A DNA stretch of 64,000 bases from Clonostachys chloroleuca (Eukaryota; Ascomycota; Sordariomycetes; Hypocreales; Bionectriaceae), in the NCBI GenBank assembly GCA_037952775.1, contig JBANAY010000003.1, forward strand, positions 31,620,001 through 31,684,000. Direction: 5' to 3'. Each line of letters starts with the position of its first letter. Position 1 is the first letter of the stretch. The position numbers and the translations under genes were made by a program. The notes beneath the pieces were generated by a model. That model ran no database searches. It saw nothing but the letters and a program-made list of their open reading frames with translations, and was not told the DNA's origin. Of the stretch, positions 25,275-35,980 are shown in pieces.

Positions 25275-27301
25275 TATGATAAATGGTGATGATGAGACTA
25301 AGGAAGGTAGGTAGGTTGTATTAAACGTGAAGGTGGTTAGGGGTTTTCGAGTACGCCCGATCTGCAGATTGTCCAAGCGTCAGCAATAGGGTCCATCAAC
25401 ATGCCTCCGTTTTTGGTGATCCTCATGCCAATGAGGATGGAAGAGCGCAAAGATTCTAGTCTATCGATGGTCGAGTCCGGTTTGGCGGGGATCGAGTATA
25501 TTGCCGGGCCGCACGGGAAAGCGCGTCAAGGGAAATGGCGGCAGTTTATTGTGGTTGTCTCGCCTGGCCGCTCTCATCGAATCATACAGGCGTCATGCAT
25601 GGATTATATCCGCTGTGGCCGAGGAACGTTGTATGTTGTCAGAGAATGATGCAGCGTCCTTGCTATCGTGTGCAAAAGCAGCATATGTTTCGTCCCGAGT
25701 ACATGGAGTGTCGTCGCTTTGGTTGTCCTGATCCGGCGTGCGCGTGCCATCCAGGCTCGTCCCCTTTTTCGCTCTCTTCCAGCCCCCCAGGGTACGTCCA
25801 GCACCAAGGGAGCGACCGCTTGGGCAGCCGAAATAGCAAAAAGGAAATCAGTGCAATGACTTACCCAACACTTCTATGCCTGTATGAGGTTTGTCGTCGA
25901 AAGACACTGGAAGGCGGATGTTCAATGACGGGGAGACGGAATGAGTGGAAGAGTCGTGGGAAGCCGTGGGAGGGAGTAGGTGGAGAGAGGGTGTGAGGAT
26001 GTGGAGGGAGCGAGAGAGACACGGCAACAGCAGCACAACAGAGCTTCCTTCCCAATAGGAACGGGGCGGACCAGGCTCACCTGGCGGCGACTCACAACCT
26101 CCAGTGGAGTGGAGCCACCGACTCCAGTCTACTGCTAATTTAAAAGGCTGATTTACAGCGGACTCCAGGGGTTTAGTGCTGCACGGCAGGGGAGTGCTGC
26201 CGCATACTGGAACGCTGCCAGGTCGGCTCCAGCCCCCTCGCTAATCCAGGGCCTTTTTCCTCTCGTTGTGCAAGATTGGATCAGTCCCAGATTGGCTTTT
26301 CGAAATGGATTGCAATTCCTCCTGCGTCTCCTATATCATCACCGCCCCTTCTAACGTGCATCTTTGGGAGCGCTGATCCGCCACCTGCCAATACTCATCT
26401 TAAAGGCGCCAGACTACGGATCCCCAGTGAAGCTCTAGCGTCACCACCGCTTCTGTGCCCCCTCGATCAATTGAACGAACCAGGGCCAGATGAAGTCGCC
26501 CCAACGGGCGTTACCCATAAAAATGGGGCCAGGAGCCGTCAGTGAAGCTAGGTCCTGCGCCGAGAGACTTACGTGCTGCAAAAGAAATTGAGGGATGCAG
26601 TTCTTCCGAGACTTGCACGTACATAAGTGGTATTGACCTGCCTCCCAGAGGATCCGACCCCACCCGGTTGGCTCCAGCCTTTGCCCTCCTGAGGCGGCAG
26701 GGTCCGTTTTGGTCCTCTTAGGGGGAAAGCTGCCTTAGCTGCCTGCTAACTTGGCGTGTTCTGCAATCACGTGGAATAGTTAGTCGAACGTCGCGTCTAG
26801 CAGTTGATCTTCATGCTCCCAGTCGATCATAGCCCGCTGGGCTTGTGACGTGATCGTTACGAGCTGGAGAGAGAACGGATGTGAATTGTTTCGATTTTGT
26901 GAGTAAAGGGAATAATTATTGCGGTCGTTTTGAGTTTCAGGCCAACTACAGAATTCATTCACAGCGTATCTAGCCCATGGGAAAATTACAAGACGCACAG
27001 ACCTGGAGCTTTCGTCGTCCATTCGGATGAAAGCATTTGGAAGACGTCTGCTGTGATACCACTTACCAAGTTAAGAACAGTCACTTTGGGAAGAAATGGC
27101 GGAAGTTACCAAAGATTATACGTCGGCCCGACGATATTTGCCTCTACAGACCATGGTTCTGATGGTAGGACATAGATTAGCTTTCGTAAAACAGCAGCCA
27201 TTTATTGAATTGTAAGAGTAAGCACCAACCTCGCATAAGTCGCAACAGTAACAGTGTATGAAATTCGTTATCATCGTGCTGCAAACCAGCATATAGGTAC
27301 T
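25275..27301. other. Intergenic: leader/promoter of G gamma and 3' region of HUB1
   Basis: About 2 kb. The half next to G gamma is its presumed leader and promoter. Open frames here (for example 25535-25996) have no recognisable domain. A CACGTG lies at 26768-26773. I find no tRNA, repeat array or mobile element. Confidence 0.5.
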
Positions 27302-27900
27302 TTAGTCTCCAGTATCCACCTCCAAGTCGAGCTGCACGCCGTTTGAGATTCCGTAATCCTCCAAGCTAAGCTGGTCTTTGAATGGCCGTTCGCCCTGGCG
27401 CTTTAACATGATTTGCCCTGGCTCGCGACCGATACGCGCGGCCACCATAATTTTTAGCTCACGAATTGTATCGGATGGTAAGCATGGGATGGCAGATTTT
27501 GTGCCCAGACGATCATTAATGTTCACAACAATCATTTCTTGGCCTGGAGCAGCAGCGGCAACCGGGGGTTTCTTGTCCTTCTTGGCGGGCTTCTCTGAAT
27601 CATCCTTAGGTTCCCTGTCTCTCCTCCGAGGGCGGTCATCATGTGATGGGCGAAAAGATTCGCGATCGTTTCGGCTTCGACCATCTCTCTCGCGGTCGTT
27701 TCTGTCGCGGTCGTTATCGCGGTACGAGTTGCGATACCTAGGGGGGACCGGTTGCGATAGTCTCGTCGTCGGTCGTTGTCTCGTCGATCCCTATCGCCAT
27801 CATTCGAGCGACTCTCCTTCCACCTGAATCCACGGTTGGCTTTGGGTGTGCGTCGCCCAGGCGAACGAGAACGCGACCTTCGTCGCGAATCGTCCGCCAT
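27302..27900 (-). CDS. HUB1: HUB1/UBL5 ubiquitin-like modifier with Arg/Ser-rich N-terminal extension; frame broken by an apparent 1-base loss
   Basis: On the minus strand, ATG at 27900 opens an RS/RD-rich frame (MADDSRRRSRSRSPGRR). The conserved ubiquitin-like domain, from MIVVNINDRLGTK to the end LDLEVDTGD (27535-27302), lies in a different frame. The frame carrying that domain stays open upstream and codes for more RD-rich sequence until the run of six C (27746-27741, G on the plus strand). One extra C there would join both parts into a single protein of 199 residues. Filamentous fungi typically have such an RS-like extension before the Hub1 fold. Hub1 is a non-conjugated ubiquitin-like protein: it has no C-terminal diglycine, binds HIND motifs of spliceosomal proteins and affects splice-site choice. 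A real frameshift, a base-calling error, or use of only the downstream ATG (27535) are all possible. It is divergent from eIF3a. Confidence 0.8.
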
Positions 27901-28499
27901 ATTCAACTTTTCCTGGTTTGCAAGGGATTTTTCGGTATTGGTAGCGGTAAAGAGCTCTTTGCTAAAATTTAAAGAGGCGTTCAATATCCAGCCATCAAGT
28001 GTTGTTGGGCTGAGAACAAGATCGGGAACTATAGTGGGTCTTTTCGAGTCCCTGTTGAGTTCACGTGATGCAACAAGCAGCTTGGCTGTGTTGTCTAAAA
28101 AAACGCCAGGGCAAATGAGACCCCAATGGGAAGAAGAATGAAATGCAAATCAACTTATGCAAATGCGAAAATGAGGTCCCGGCCCAGTATTTTCGAGGTA
28201 TCGGCTTCTTTAATGGAAGCCAGGTGAGTTGTCAGTTCCTTTGGCATAAAAATCAATTTCTAGAGAGCAATGCGAAAATTTGCTGAGGTAATCATTATCT
28301 CACGTGATTTCATTCATTGAGGTTAACCCCGCCACACACGAATTTGAAAAATTGATATCAAGTATGTGAGGCCTGTAACCCACGTTTTGATAGGGACAGC
28401 CGGCACAACCTGTGCACTCATTGATTCAACCACGGCGCAACCATCGCCAGAAGATACTTCTGCCAGGCTTGAGTCGATCCGTTGAGGAGGTTGCCCAAT
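27901..28499. promoter_or_regulatory. Divergent promoter between HUB1 and eIF3a with two TCACGTGA sites
   Basis: The 599 bases between the two start codons contain two copies of the palindrome TCACGTGA, at 28061-28068 and 28300-28307. CACGTG-type E-boxes are bound by bHLH factors such as Cbf1 in yeast, and RTCACRTG is its classic site. The placement suggests shared control of a splicing factor and a translation factor; this is inference. Confidence 0.5.
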
Positions 28500-31400
28500 A
28501 TGGTATGTTGTGATATATATATTTCCTATCAGGGGGTCATGGAGTTCGATATGCTCAACTACCCCTCCCTAGAGCACATTTTATTTCATGTCTGTTGAAC
28601 TTTGCTGATATCTGATCCCAACAGCCTCCTCCGCCGCACCAAAAACCGGAAAATGTCCTGAAGCGCGCCCACGAGCTCATCGGGGTCAACCAGGCCCCTG
28701 CGGCCTTGACCCTGCTGCATGAGCACATCACCAGCAAACGCTCTCGTAGCGTCCCGATCGTATCGCTCGAACCTGTCATGATTCTCTTGGTCGAGCTCTC
28801 CGTCGAGCAAAAGAAGGGAAAGCTAGCCAAGGATGCTCTGTATCAGTACAAGAACATCTCCCAAAATACAAATATTGGCACCATCGAGGTATGGAATTGC
28901 AAACCAGTCTAATTTGCAACAACGAGCTAATGAAGGTACAGCTGGTTCTCAAGAAATTTATCGAGCTCGCTGTGGGTAAGGTCACCACTGCTCAGGCCAA
29001 GGCCGACGAAGTCCAGTCGACGATCGAAGCCACCACCGCTACATCCAACGTCGACGACCTGGAGGCTACCGAGACCCCCGAATCCATCCTCCTCGCCACT
29101 GTCTCTGGTGAGCAGTCCCGCGACCGTACCGACCGTGCCATCGTTACTCCCTGGCTGAAGTTCCTGTGGGAGGCCTACCGTACTGTCCTAGACATTCTCC
29201 GCAACAATGCTAGGCTTGAGATCTTATATCAGAGTACTGCCATGCAAGCCTTCGACTTTTGCCTCAAGTACACTCGCAAGACTGAATTCCGAAGACTTTG
29301 CGAACTTCTCCGAAACCATGTGCAGACAGCAGCAAAATACTCGTCCCAGATGCATGCCATCAATCTCAACGACCCAGATACTCTCCAGCGTCATCTCGAG
29401 ACTCGATTCCAACAACTTAACGTGGCCGTCGAACTGGAGCTCTGGCAGGAAGCCTTCCGCAGTGTTGAAGATATCCACACTCTGCTCAACCTCAGCAAGC
29501 GACCCCCCAAGAATGTCATGATGGCCAACTACTACGAGAAACTCACACGTATCTTCCTCGTGGGAGAGAACTATCTCTTCCACGCTGCTGCCTGGTCTCG
29601 ATACTACACTCTCCTCCGCCAGTCTGCAGCCCTGGTGGCCGCCGGCCAGAGCAAGAAGGCTGATAACCCTCCCGCTTCTGATGCTGATCTGCAGAAGGCT
29701 GCTTCCTTTGTCCTTCTGTCAGCTCTGGCTATCCCTGTCATCAGCACCTCGCGATCTCGAGGTGCCATGGTCGACTTCGACGAGGCCAGGAAGAACAAGA
29801 ATTCTCGCTTGACACACTTGTTGGGCATGAACCAGGCCCCTACCCGCTCCCGCCTCTTCAAGGATGCTCTATCCAAGTCTCTTCTTCAGCGTGCCCGCCC
29901 CGAGATCCGTGACCTCTACAACATCCTTGAGGTTGACTTCCACCCGCTTTCCATTTGCAAGAAGATTTCTCCTATTCTCACAAAGATTGGAGCCGATGCT
30001 GAGATGGAGAGGTATGTCGTGCCTCTGCAGCAAGTCATTCTCACGAGACTGTTCCAGCAGTTGTCGCAGGTGTACGATACCGTGGATTTGAGCTTTGTGG
30101 AGGGCCTGGCACAGTTCCCTGAACCATACCAAGTGTCCCGCAGCACCATCGAGAAGTTCATTATGAACGGTAATAAGAAGGGTGATCTTTCTATTCGCAT
30201 GGATCATGCCACTGGTGTCTTGAGCTTCGATAACGACGTGTTCTCATCAGCCAAGGCTGGTCACAGTGGTTCTGGAGGAGGCTCCGCTGAGTCTGAGACA
30301 GGCACCGTCCAACGCCTGCAGAGCACTCCTTCCGAGATTGTTCGTTCTCAACTCACCAGGCTTGCCCGCAGTCTTTACACTACGTGCCATTACATTGATC
30401 CTGAGTTCAACAAGGAGCGCTTGGCAGCTCGAAATGCCGCACTGGCCCGAGCAAAGGCGGGTGCGGAGCAGGAGCACCTCGACACAATCGCTCGCAAGGA
30501 AATCATCCAGAAGCGCAAGGAAGAAGCCTCTGAACTCCAGGCTCGACGCGAGAAGGAACTTTCCCGCCAGAAGCGACTCCGTGAGCAGCAGCTCCAGGAG
30601 GCTGAGGACAAGCGTCTGGCTGATGAACAGAAGGAGCGTGAAGAAAAGCGTATCAAGGCCGAGCACGACCGTGTCCGCAAGGAAGAGCTTAAGAAGCAGA
30701 TTGCCGATCTCAAGATGAATGACAAGGCCCTTGACATTGATCTCGATGACCTGGATAACCTGGACACCAACCGTCTTCGAGCCATGAAGCTTGCACAGCT
30801 TGAAAGAGAGAAGAACGATGTCAATGAAAGACTCCGCATCACTGGCAAGCGCATCGACCATCTTGAGCGTGCTTTACGTAAGGAGGAAGCCAAGAAGTTG
30901 AACATTGACTACGAGACGCAAATCGCCGAAGACCGAAAGATCTACGAACAAGTTAAGGCCAAGACCCTTAAAGAAGCTGAGGAGAAGCATGCCGCCAGCG
31001 TTGAGCTCAAGCACAGACTTAGCCGTCTGGTTCCTCTCTACGAGGAATTCCGATCGTCTCTTCATGAGCGACGCCGCGATGAGTTTGAGAAGCGTCGTAG
31101 GGATGCTGAACGTGAATTGGAGAAGCAGATTAATCTCCGAAAGAAGGAGCACCGAGATCGCAAGCTCCGTGAGAAGAGGGAACGTGAAGAGAGGGAACGA
31201 CAGCTACAAGAGGCTGAAGAGCGCGCTGCTCGCGAGAAGGAGGAGCAGCGTCTCCGTGAAGAAGCCAAGAGGGCCGAACTTGCCAAGCTTAAGGAACAGC
31301 GCGAAAAGGAGCGACAGGAGACGCTGGAGAAGGCTGCACTCCAGCAACGTCGTGAGGAAGAAGCTCTCGCCCGTCGCAAGGCTGAGAGGGAGAAGCCTGC

Positions 31401-31845
31401 CCCAGCCCCGGCCCGTGTACCGGAGCGTAGCCAAGCTACCGAAGGCCGAAGACCTCCTGTTATTGGATCCGGCAAGTGGCGTGACCGTGAAGCTTCACAT
31501 CCTGAAGACGCCCCTCCCCCTGCTCGTGAAGCTCCTATCGAGCGAACAGATTCCAACGAGCGTTCCTCCGGTGGACCCCCCCGCCTGCAGCTCGCCGGCA
31601 ACAAGCCCAGCTGGCGTGAGCGTGAAGCCGCAAGGGCTGCTGCTGGCGGCGGTGCCCCGGCCGGCGCCTCTGACAACGCACCACCACCAAGGAGGTTCGA
31701 GCCTCGCGGCGGAGCTCCCATGGACCGCTCTGGTTCCGGCCGGGGCGACAACAACCGGGCGGAGCCTCCTGCTCCGGCTGAGAACTTGCCTCCTTCGCGG
31801 ACTGCTGGTAAATGGGTTCCCCCTCACCTACGAAACAAGCAGTAG
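28500..31845 (+). CDS. TIF32: Translation initiation factor eIF3 subunit a (TIF32)
   Basis: Three exons: 28500-28502, 28625-28888 and 28942-31845. The first coding exon is just the ATG, followed by a 122-nt intron (GTATGT donor, ACAG acceptor). The mature start is [16 protein letters not shown], the conserved fungal eIF3a N-terminus. The second intron is 53 nt. The protein is 1056 residues. The N-terminal two-thirds is alpha-helical and includes the PCI region at roughly 330-500, with [16 protein letters not shown] before it. A long Glu/Arg/Lys coiled coil covers about 530-860. The tail carries repeated W-R-x-R-E-A motifs ([16 protein letters not shown]) and ends in [10 protein letters not shown]. 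eIF3a is the scaffold of eIF3 and helps the 43S complex scan mRNA. Confidence 0.97.
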
Positions 31846-32358
31846 GTTAGGGTGATGAATGAGGTATGCACTGGCGTTTCAGGAAAGGTATGATTGCACT
31901 TTTGAGGTGGATGTATTCTAGAGCTCAGTATAGTCTACCTTGAATGAGGAATGGGCCCGTGAGAATGGAAAAAAGGAAGTAGTCGCATTCTACATAAGCA
32001 AAATTTGTCTTTTCATTTTTGATAATTCTACAAAACTTTTCAGATGTTCCTTAAGGGTTATGTATCATAGCACTTTGTGAGATGCCTTGAATGACGAGAA
32101 CAGGCAAGCCAAGTCAAAATACAAATCAAATTTTCGTTTTCAGCCACAAACGAACGAACATCTTAACCCACTCACCAGGCGATATATGTGAAAAGGCCGC
32201 GCAATGGAAATTGCTTTGTTGGTCGATGAACCAACACACGCACCACGCCGGTATAGGGTAACAGATGGATCAAGACAAACCAGGGCTTGGAAAATAGTTC
32301 GGCGCGAATCCAACATATCAGACTTTCTTAGTCAACTACTGTAACATTATCACAAAAG
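31846..32358. other. Intergenic between eIF3a and DFG10
   Basis: AT-rich 3' UTR of eIF3a followed by the short promoter of the next gene on the same strand. Nothing else is recognisable. Confidence 0.5.
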
Positions 32359-33341
32359 ATGGACTGGATTCAAGAGTTGGCACTGGCCCTGAAAGATGTG
32401 TCGCCGTCTCAAATCTGCCAGGTTTTCTTCGTCTTTGCATCTGTCACAATCATCACGATCCAAACACTACCTACCACCTACCGCCAAGCGTTGATGGACT
32501 ATGGAGCTCGTTTACAGAACGATTCCAGACAGAGTCTTCTTGCCCGGTTTCTGGACTTCATCCAGGTGCCTCATTCGTGGTTTATTCACTTCTACATCCT
32601 CTCAGTGAGCTTGTCCGCTTTCTGGGGCTGGCAATATGTTACCAGGGGCACTGTGCTGAGAGATATTGCGTCGGCCCAAGTCGCTGCAGGAAATAAACCT
32701 TCCATGGACATCTCCCAGGTGTATGTTGCATGGGTTCTGATGGCCCTCCAAGGGACTCGGAGACTCTACGAGAGTCTCTTTGTGACTAAATCCGGGAGCT
32801 CGCCAATGTCAAGCCTTCACTGGCTGCTGGGCCTGCTTTATTATGCATCCATGAGCGTCTCTGTCTGGATAGAGGGTTCAGGTAAGTCCTCAAAGGCGAG
32901 TGTGCATGATTTGGGCCTGGGCTTACGATTACTCTCCTCTAAACAAAAGGCGCGATCATCAACTCGTGGGAGGACAAACAGATCATCTTCCACCCGCCAA
33001 AAAGACTTGCCCTCGGAGTCGCTCTTTTCACAGCTGGGTGGCTGAAGCAGCAGCAGTGCCACAAGTACCTGTCCAGCCTCAAGAAGTACACGCTTCCCGA
33101 ACAAGGCTGGTTCAAACACATCGTCTGCGCCCATTATGCCAGCGAATGCCTTCTGTATCTTGGTCTGTGTGTTTTGGCTACACCTTCAGGCCAGCTTTTC
33201 AACAATACTCTCCTGCTGGGCCTTTTGTTTATTGCGATCAATCTGGGTACGACGGCCAAGGGTACGAAAGAATGGTATGCTCAGAAGTTCGGTGCTGAGA
33301 AGGTAGACCCCAAATGGAGGATGATTCCGATTGTCTGGTAG
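32359..33341 (+). CDS. DFG10: Polyprenol (polyprenal) reductase, SRD5A3/DFG10 family
   Basis: Two exons: 32359-32881 and 32950-33341, with a 68-nt intron (GTAAGT donor, AAAG acceptor). The protein is 304 residues and has several hydrophobic segments, including residues about 20-40 and 75-95, so it is a multi-pass ER membrane protein. Typical 3-oxo-5-alpha-steroid 4-dehydrogenase-like features are the QGTRRLYES motif after the third segment, the HYASECLLYLGL block, and the C-terminal AKGTKEWYAQKFG followed by KWRMIPIVW. Members reduce polyprenol-derived substrate to make dolichol, the carrier for N-glycosylation. It converges with the ALKBH6-like gene, 444 bases away. Confidence 0.93.
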
Positions 33342-33785
33342 ATTTCTCGATGACTCTTACATGGCAAAGTCATCATCTCCCTGAAGTTCTGCTGCATTCT
33401 CCTCGATCTTACGTGCGAATACAGACTGCTTCGTTGAGGAATTGGTACACTTCTGTTGCCGTCTACGAGCAATTGGTATTACGGGACAACACGGGGTGGA
33501 AGATAGCGAATGTAGCTCATCATGCGAATCTGGGTATGTATATGCACGACATATCTGGCCTGCTTGCCTGCTTCCTGTCTAACCACGAGATTGATTTCTT
33601 CTTTCTTTTCGTATATCGTCTCGATTCTTTGTCTGTAGCCTTATGCCGAATGCCGAGGTAAGACTCATGCAGCATTCCTATCTGTGGCCAAGGTCACATC
33701 CGAAAAATTGGGGGACAAGTGCCCTCTGGCTAAAAGGTAAGGAACCAAGGTAGTCTCTTCTGTCTCAAAAGCTTTGAAGAGTTCC
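33342..33785. other. Convergent 3' region of DFG10 and the ALKBH6-like gene
   Basis: About 440 bases of 3' UTR-like sequence between two genes that point towards each other. No feature recognised. Confidence 0.5.
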
Positions 33786-34680
33786 TCAAGATTTGAAAAG
33801 TGGATTGAGTCCAAGGCGGGACACTTTCAGCACATCCCGATATGTGAGGCTAGTGCGTGTCTCGCGGATGTTTATTCCATCCGCGAAAGTATCTGGGGAA
33901 TTGAGCAAGGGCCAATTGACAATGGATTCGGGCGAGAGGCCAACATCCTCGTCAATGTCGGCAATCCCGTGCAAGTAGTCAGTGTAGAGCGACTGGGTGG
34001 TTATGAGAAGACTACGCGGCTCCTGCAATATTCTCCAAACGGGTTCCGGATCGATTGCGCCGTCTTCTTTACTACGATAGAGATTGAGACAGAGGCTGGC
34101 TCCTAAGCTGACGGTACATACCACCGGCCAGTAGGCTGCACCGTCCTGTGGTAGATCAGCATGATGCGTCGTTTGCATTCGTCGTCCCTGGAAATTTGGC
34201 AGAAAGGTCAGGTACATAACTTATGCGGCATGATGCCGATGCCGGGTGGATATTCATTAATGAGGACATGATTTGGACGCTTGTGCGGGCTTGCATCAAA
34301 GAGGTGAATTGCTTCTGTATCTGAACAGGGAAGCGACAACAGTCTTGGAATGACGGGATCCTCAAGCCACGAGGGAAGAGAGGCGCTCAAAAGTCGATTC
34401 TGTACTAGCTCAAAGGGCCAGGCTTGCAGTCTCCGGTGCGTGAGCTGTTTCCATCTCGGCCTTGGTACGGAAGCAATCTACCGTGCACACGCGCGTTAGC
34501 CTGGGAGGGCGAGAACATGGGAGCATCTGGTTCGGGTGTCGCTGAGCATACTTTGCTGAGCAAGACCTGCTCTTCGTCTTTGCTGATGAAATTGGGCAGG
34601 TAGAAGGCGGACTCGGGCAGGTCAGCAATCCTGGCGTGCTCAAGCGATGGTGGTAATTGAAAATCTTGCTGATCATCCAT
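33786..34680 (-). CDS. ALKBH6: ALKBH6-type 2-oxoglutarate/Fe(II) dioxygenase; one base appears missing next to a splice donor
   Basis: Three exons on the minus strand: 34680-34552, 34477-34221 and 34145-33786. Intron 1 is canonical (GTATGC to GGTAG, 74 nt). Exon 2 ends in NEYPPGIGIMPH followed by AA and a GTTATG donor; exon 3 starts with DGAAYWPVV after a CACAG acceptor. In ALKBH6 this junction reads MPHEDG and supplies the HxD iron ligands. As sequenced, the splice is one base short, so the reading frame is lost. A single G between CAT (34225-34223) and AA (34222-34221) would give a Glu codon and an in-phase canonical intron. The remaining sites are present in exon 3: the distal His in YLHGIAD and the 2-oxoglutarate-binding R-x5-R in ETRTSLTYR. 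The intact protein would be 248 residues. ALKBH6 acts on nucleic acids; its substrate in fungi is not established. Confidence 0.85.
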
Positions 34681-35980
34681 TGCAGGTCATAATAAGGTAC
34701 AGGGGAGCGACGCGCGGGGAGACACTATGTAAGAGGCAGAGGGGGGCTGAGCCAAGGCTGGCAGGATGGAAGAAGCTCGAATCCAATGCGACCTCAGCTG
34801 GAAGAAAAGGCGTTGCAAGCAAGGATACACGCTTTTGTTGGTTTTGTTTGTTGATAGCAGAGGACCGAGGAGGGGCGAGGGGGCCACTGGCTGGCTCTAG
34901 TCAGGCTGCCAAGTGGAGGTGACAGTGGCGGCCAACCCACCCGGCGGCCCTCATTGTCCCTAAAAGAAAGCGACGGTGACGGGAAGATACAGTGCATTCA
35001 TTTCCTGGGTACCGTATGCACGAAGTACCGAGTGGTGGTAGCAATGCCTTGCTGCAGCCTGGAACATGTGTCCTTTTGGGCAGGCACTCGGTCTCCCGCA
35101 CAGTCAGATGGATGCAGGCAGGCCTCTCTATTTTGGCCCGCCGTTCTGCGAGATTTATTCTTGGTGCTCCCTTTGGACCTGTGTTGGGACGCCTGCTGGT
35201 ACCTGCCAGATCGCGATGAGCCCGAGCAGAGGTGCACTGTCGAGAGGTACTAAATGGCAGGGTACCTCGTTGATGACGCCTGGACCAAGTACCTAGCTCC
35301 TCTTTCTAATAATGAAATGCGACCTCCTGCGTTGTGCTTCCAGGTTGGGGAGGGGCTAGTGCAGGGTGTGCTTAGTCACTGGGGACCAAGGCCAATCACA
35401 GGCGGCTCAGCTGTGGCGATCAGACTTTTGTCTCTGCATGGGCACGGGCTATATGCAGTCTAGCGCCTCTAGGCTGTTTCGCCGTCTGTCGTCTGGGCGA
35501 ACCCAGGCCAGTCCCCCGTTTGCAGCAACTGAACTCTAGTCTCTAACCTTCACACACTCGCACGCCTCAGCCGAACGGTGCATCGACTTCCGGCATTTCA
35601 TCCAAAGCATCAATCATTTTCCTAGTCTCTGCGGCATCTCTTTTCGAGTCTGATATCCCTAGTTTGCTTGCTTCTCGTTTTTGGATCCTGCTCGACTTGC
35701 CTTGCCCTCGTTCCTACCCTCAACTGTGTTGGCCTGGTCCTTCCAACCTGATTTCTGACGACCTCCCCAGTTGCAGTCCTCGAGGGCTGCTCAATCAGCC
35801 TCCCACTTGCTCAGGTCCGCGCCGGCCTTGAATCGCTACGCGAGTAGCTTTGCCTGCGGATCCTGACAACACCGACGACGCGATCCAATCAATCGCCGCC
35901 ACCTCGTCTCTGACAACAAATCGCTTTGCTCCATCCAGGATGTTGGCTGTCGCCCGCGATTCCAACAGATAAATAGTGAC
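34681..35980. other. Divergent intergenic region between ALKBH6 and HOS4
   Basis: 1.3 kb between two divergent start codons. The right half (about 35480-35980) is C/T-rich and looks like the long leader of HOS4. No conserved open frame, RNA gene or repeat was recognised. Confidence 0.5.

Noticed and set aside
27741..27751. Very short intron of about 11 nt in HUB1
   Set aside because: The G-T...A-G fits by letter, but introns this short are not spliced by the fungal spliceosome.
33945..34260. AT-AC type intron in ALKBH6 to rescue the frame
   Set aside because: The candidate ATAAGT donor and CAC acceptor would keep the frame but remove the iron-binding His of HxD. A missing base explains the data better.
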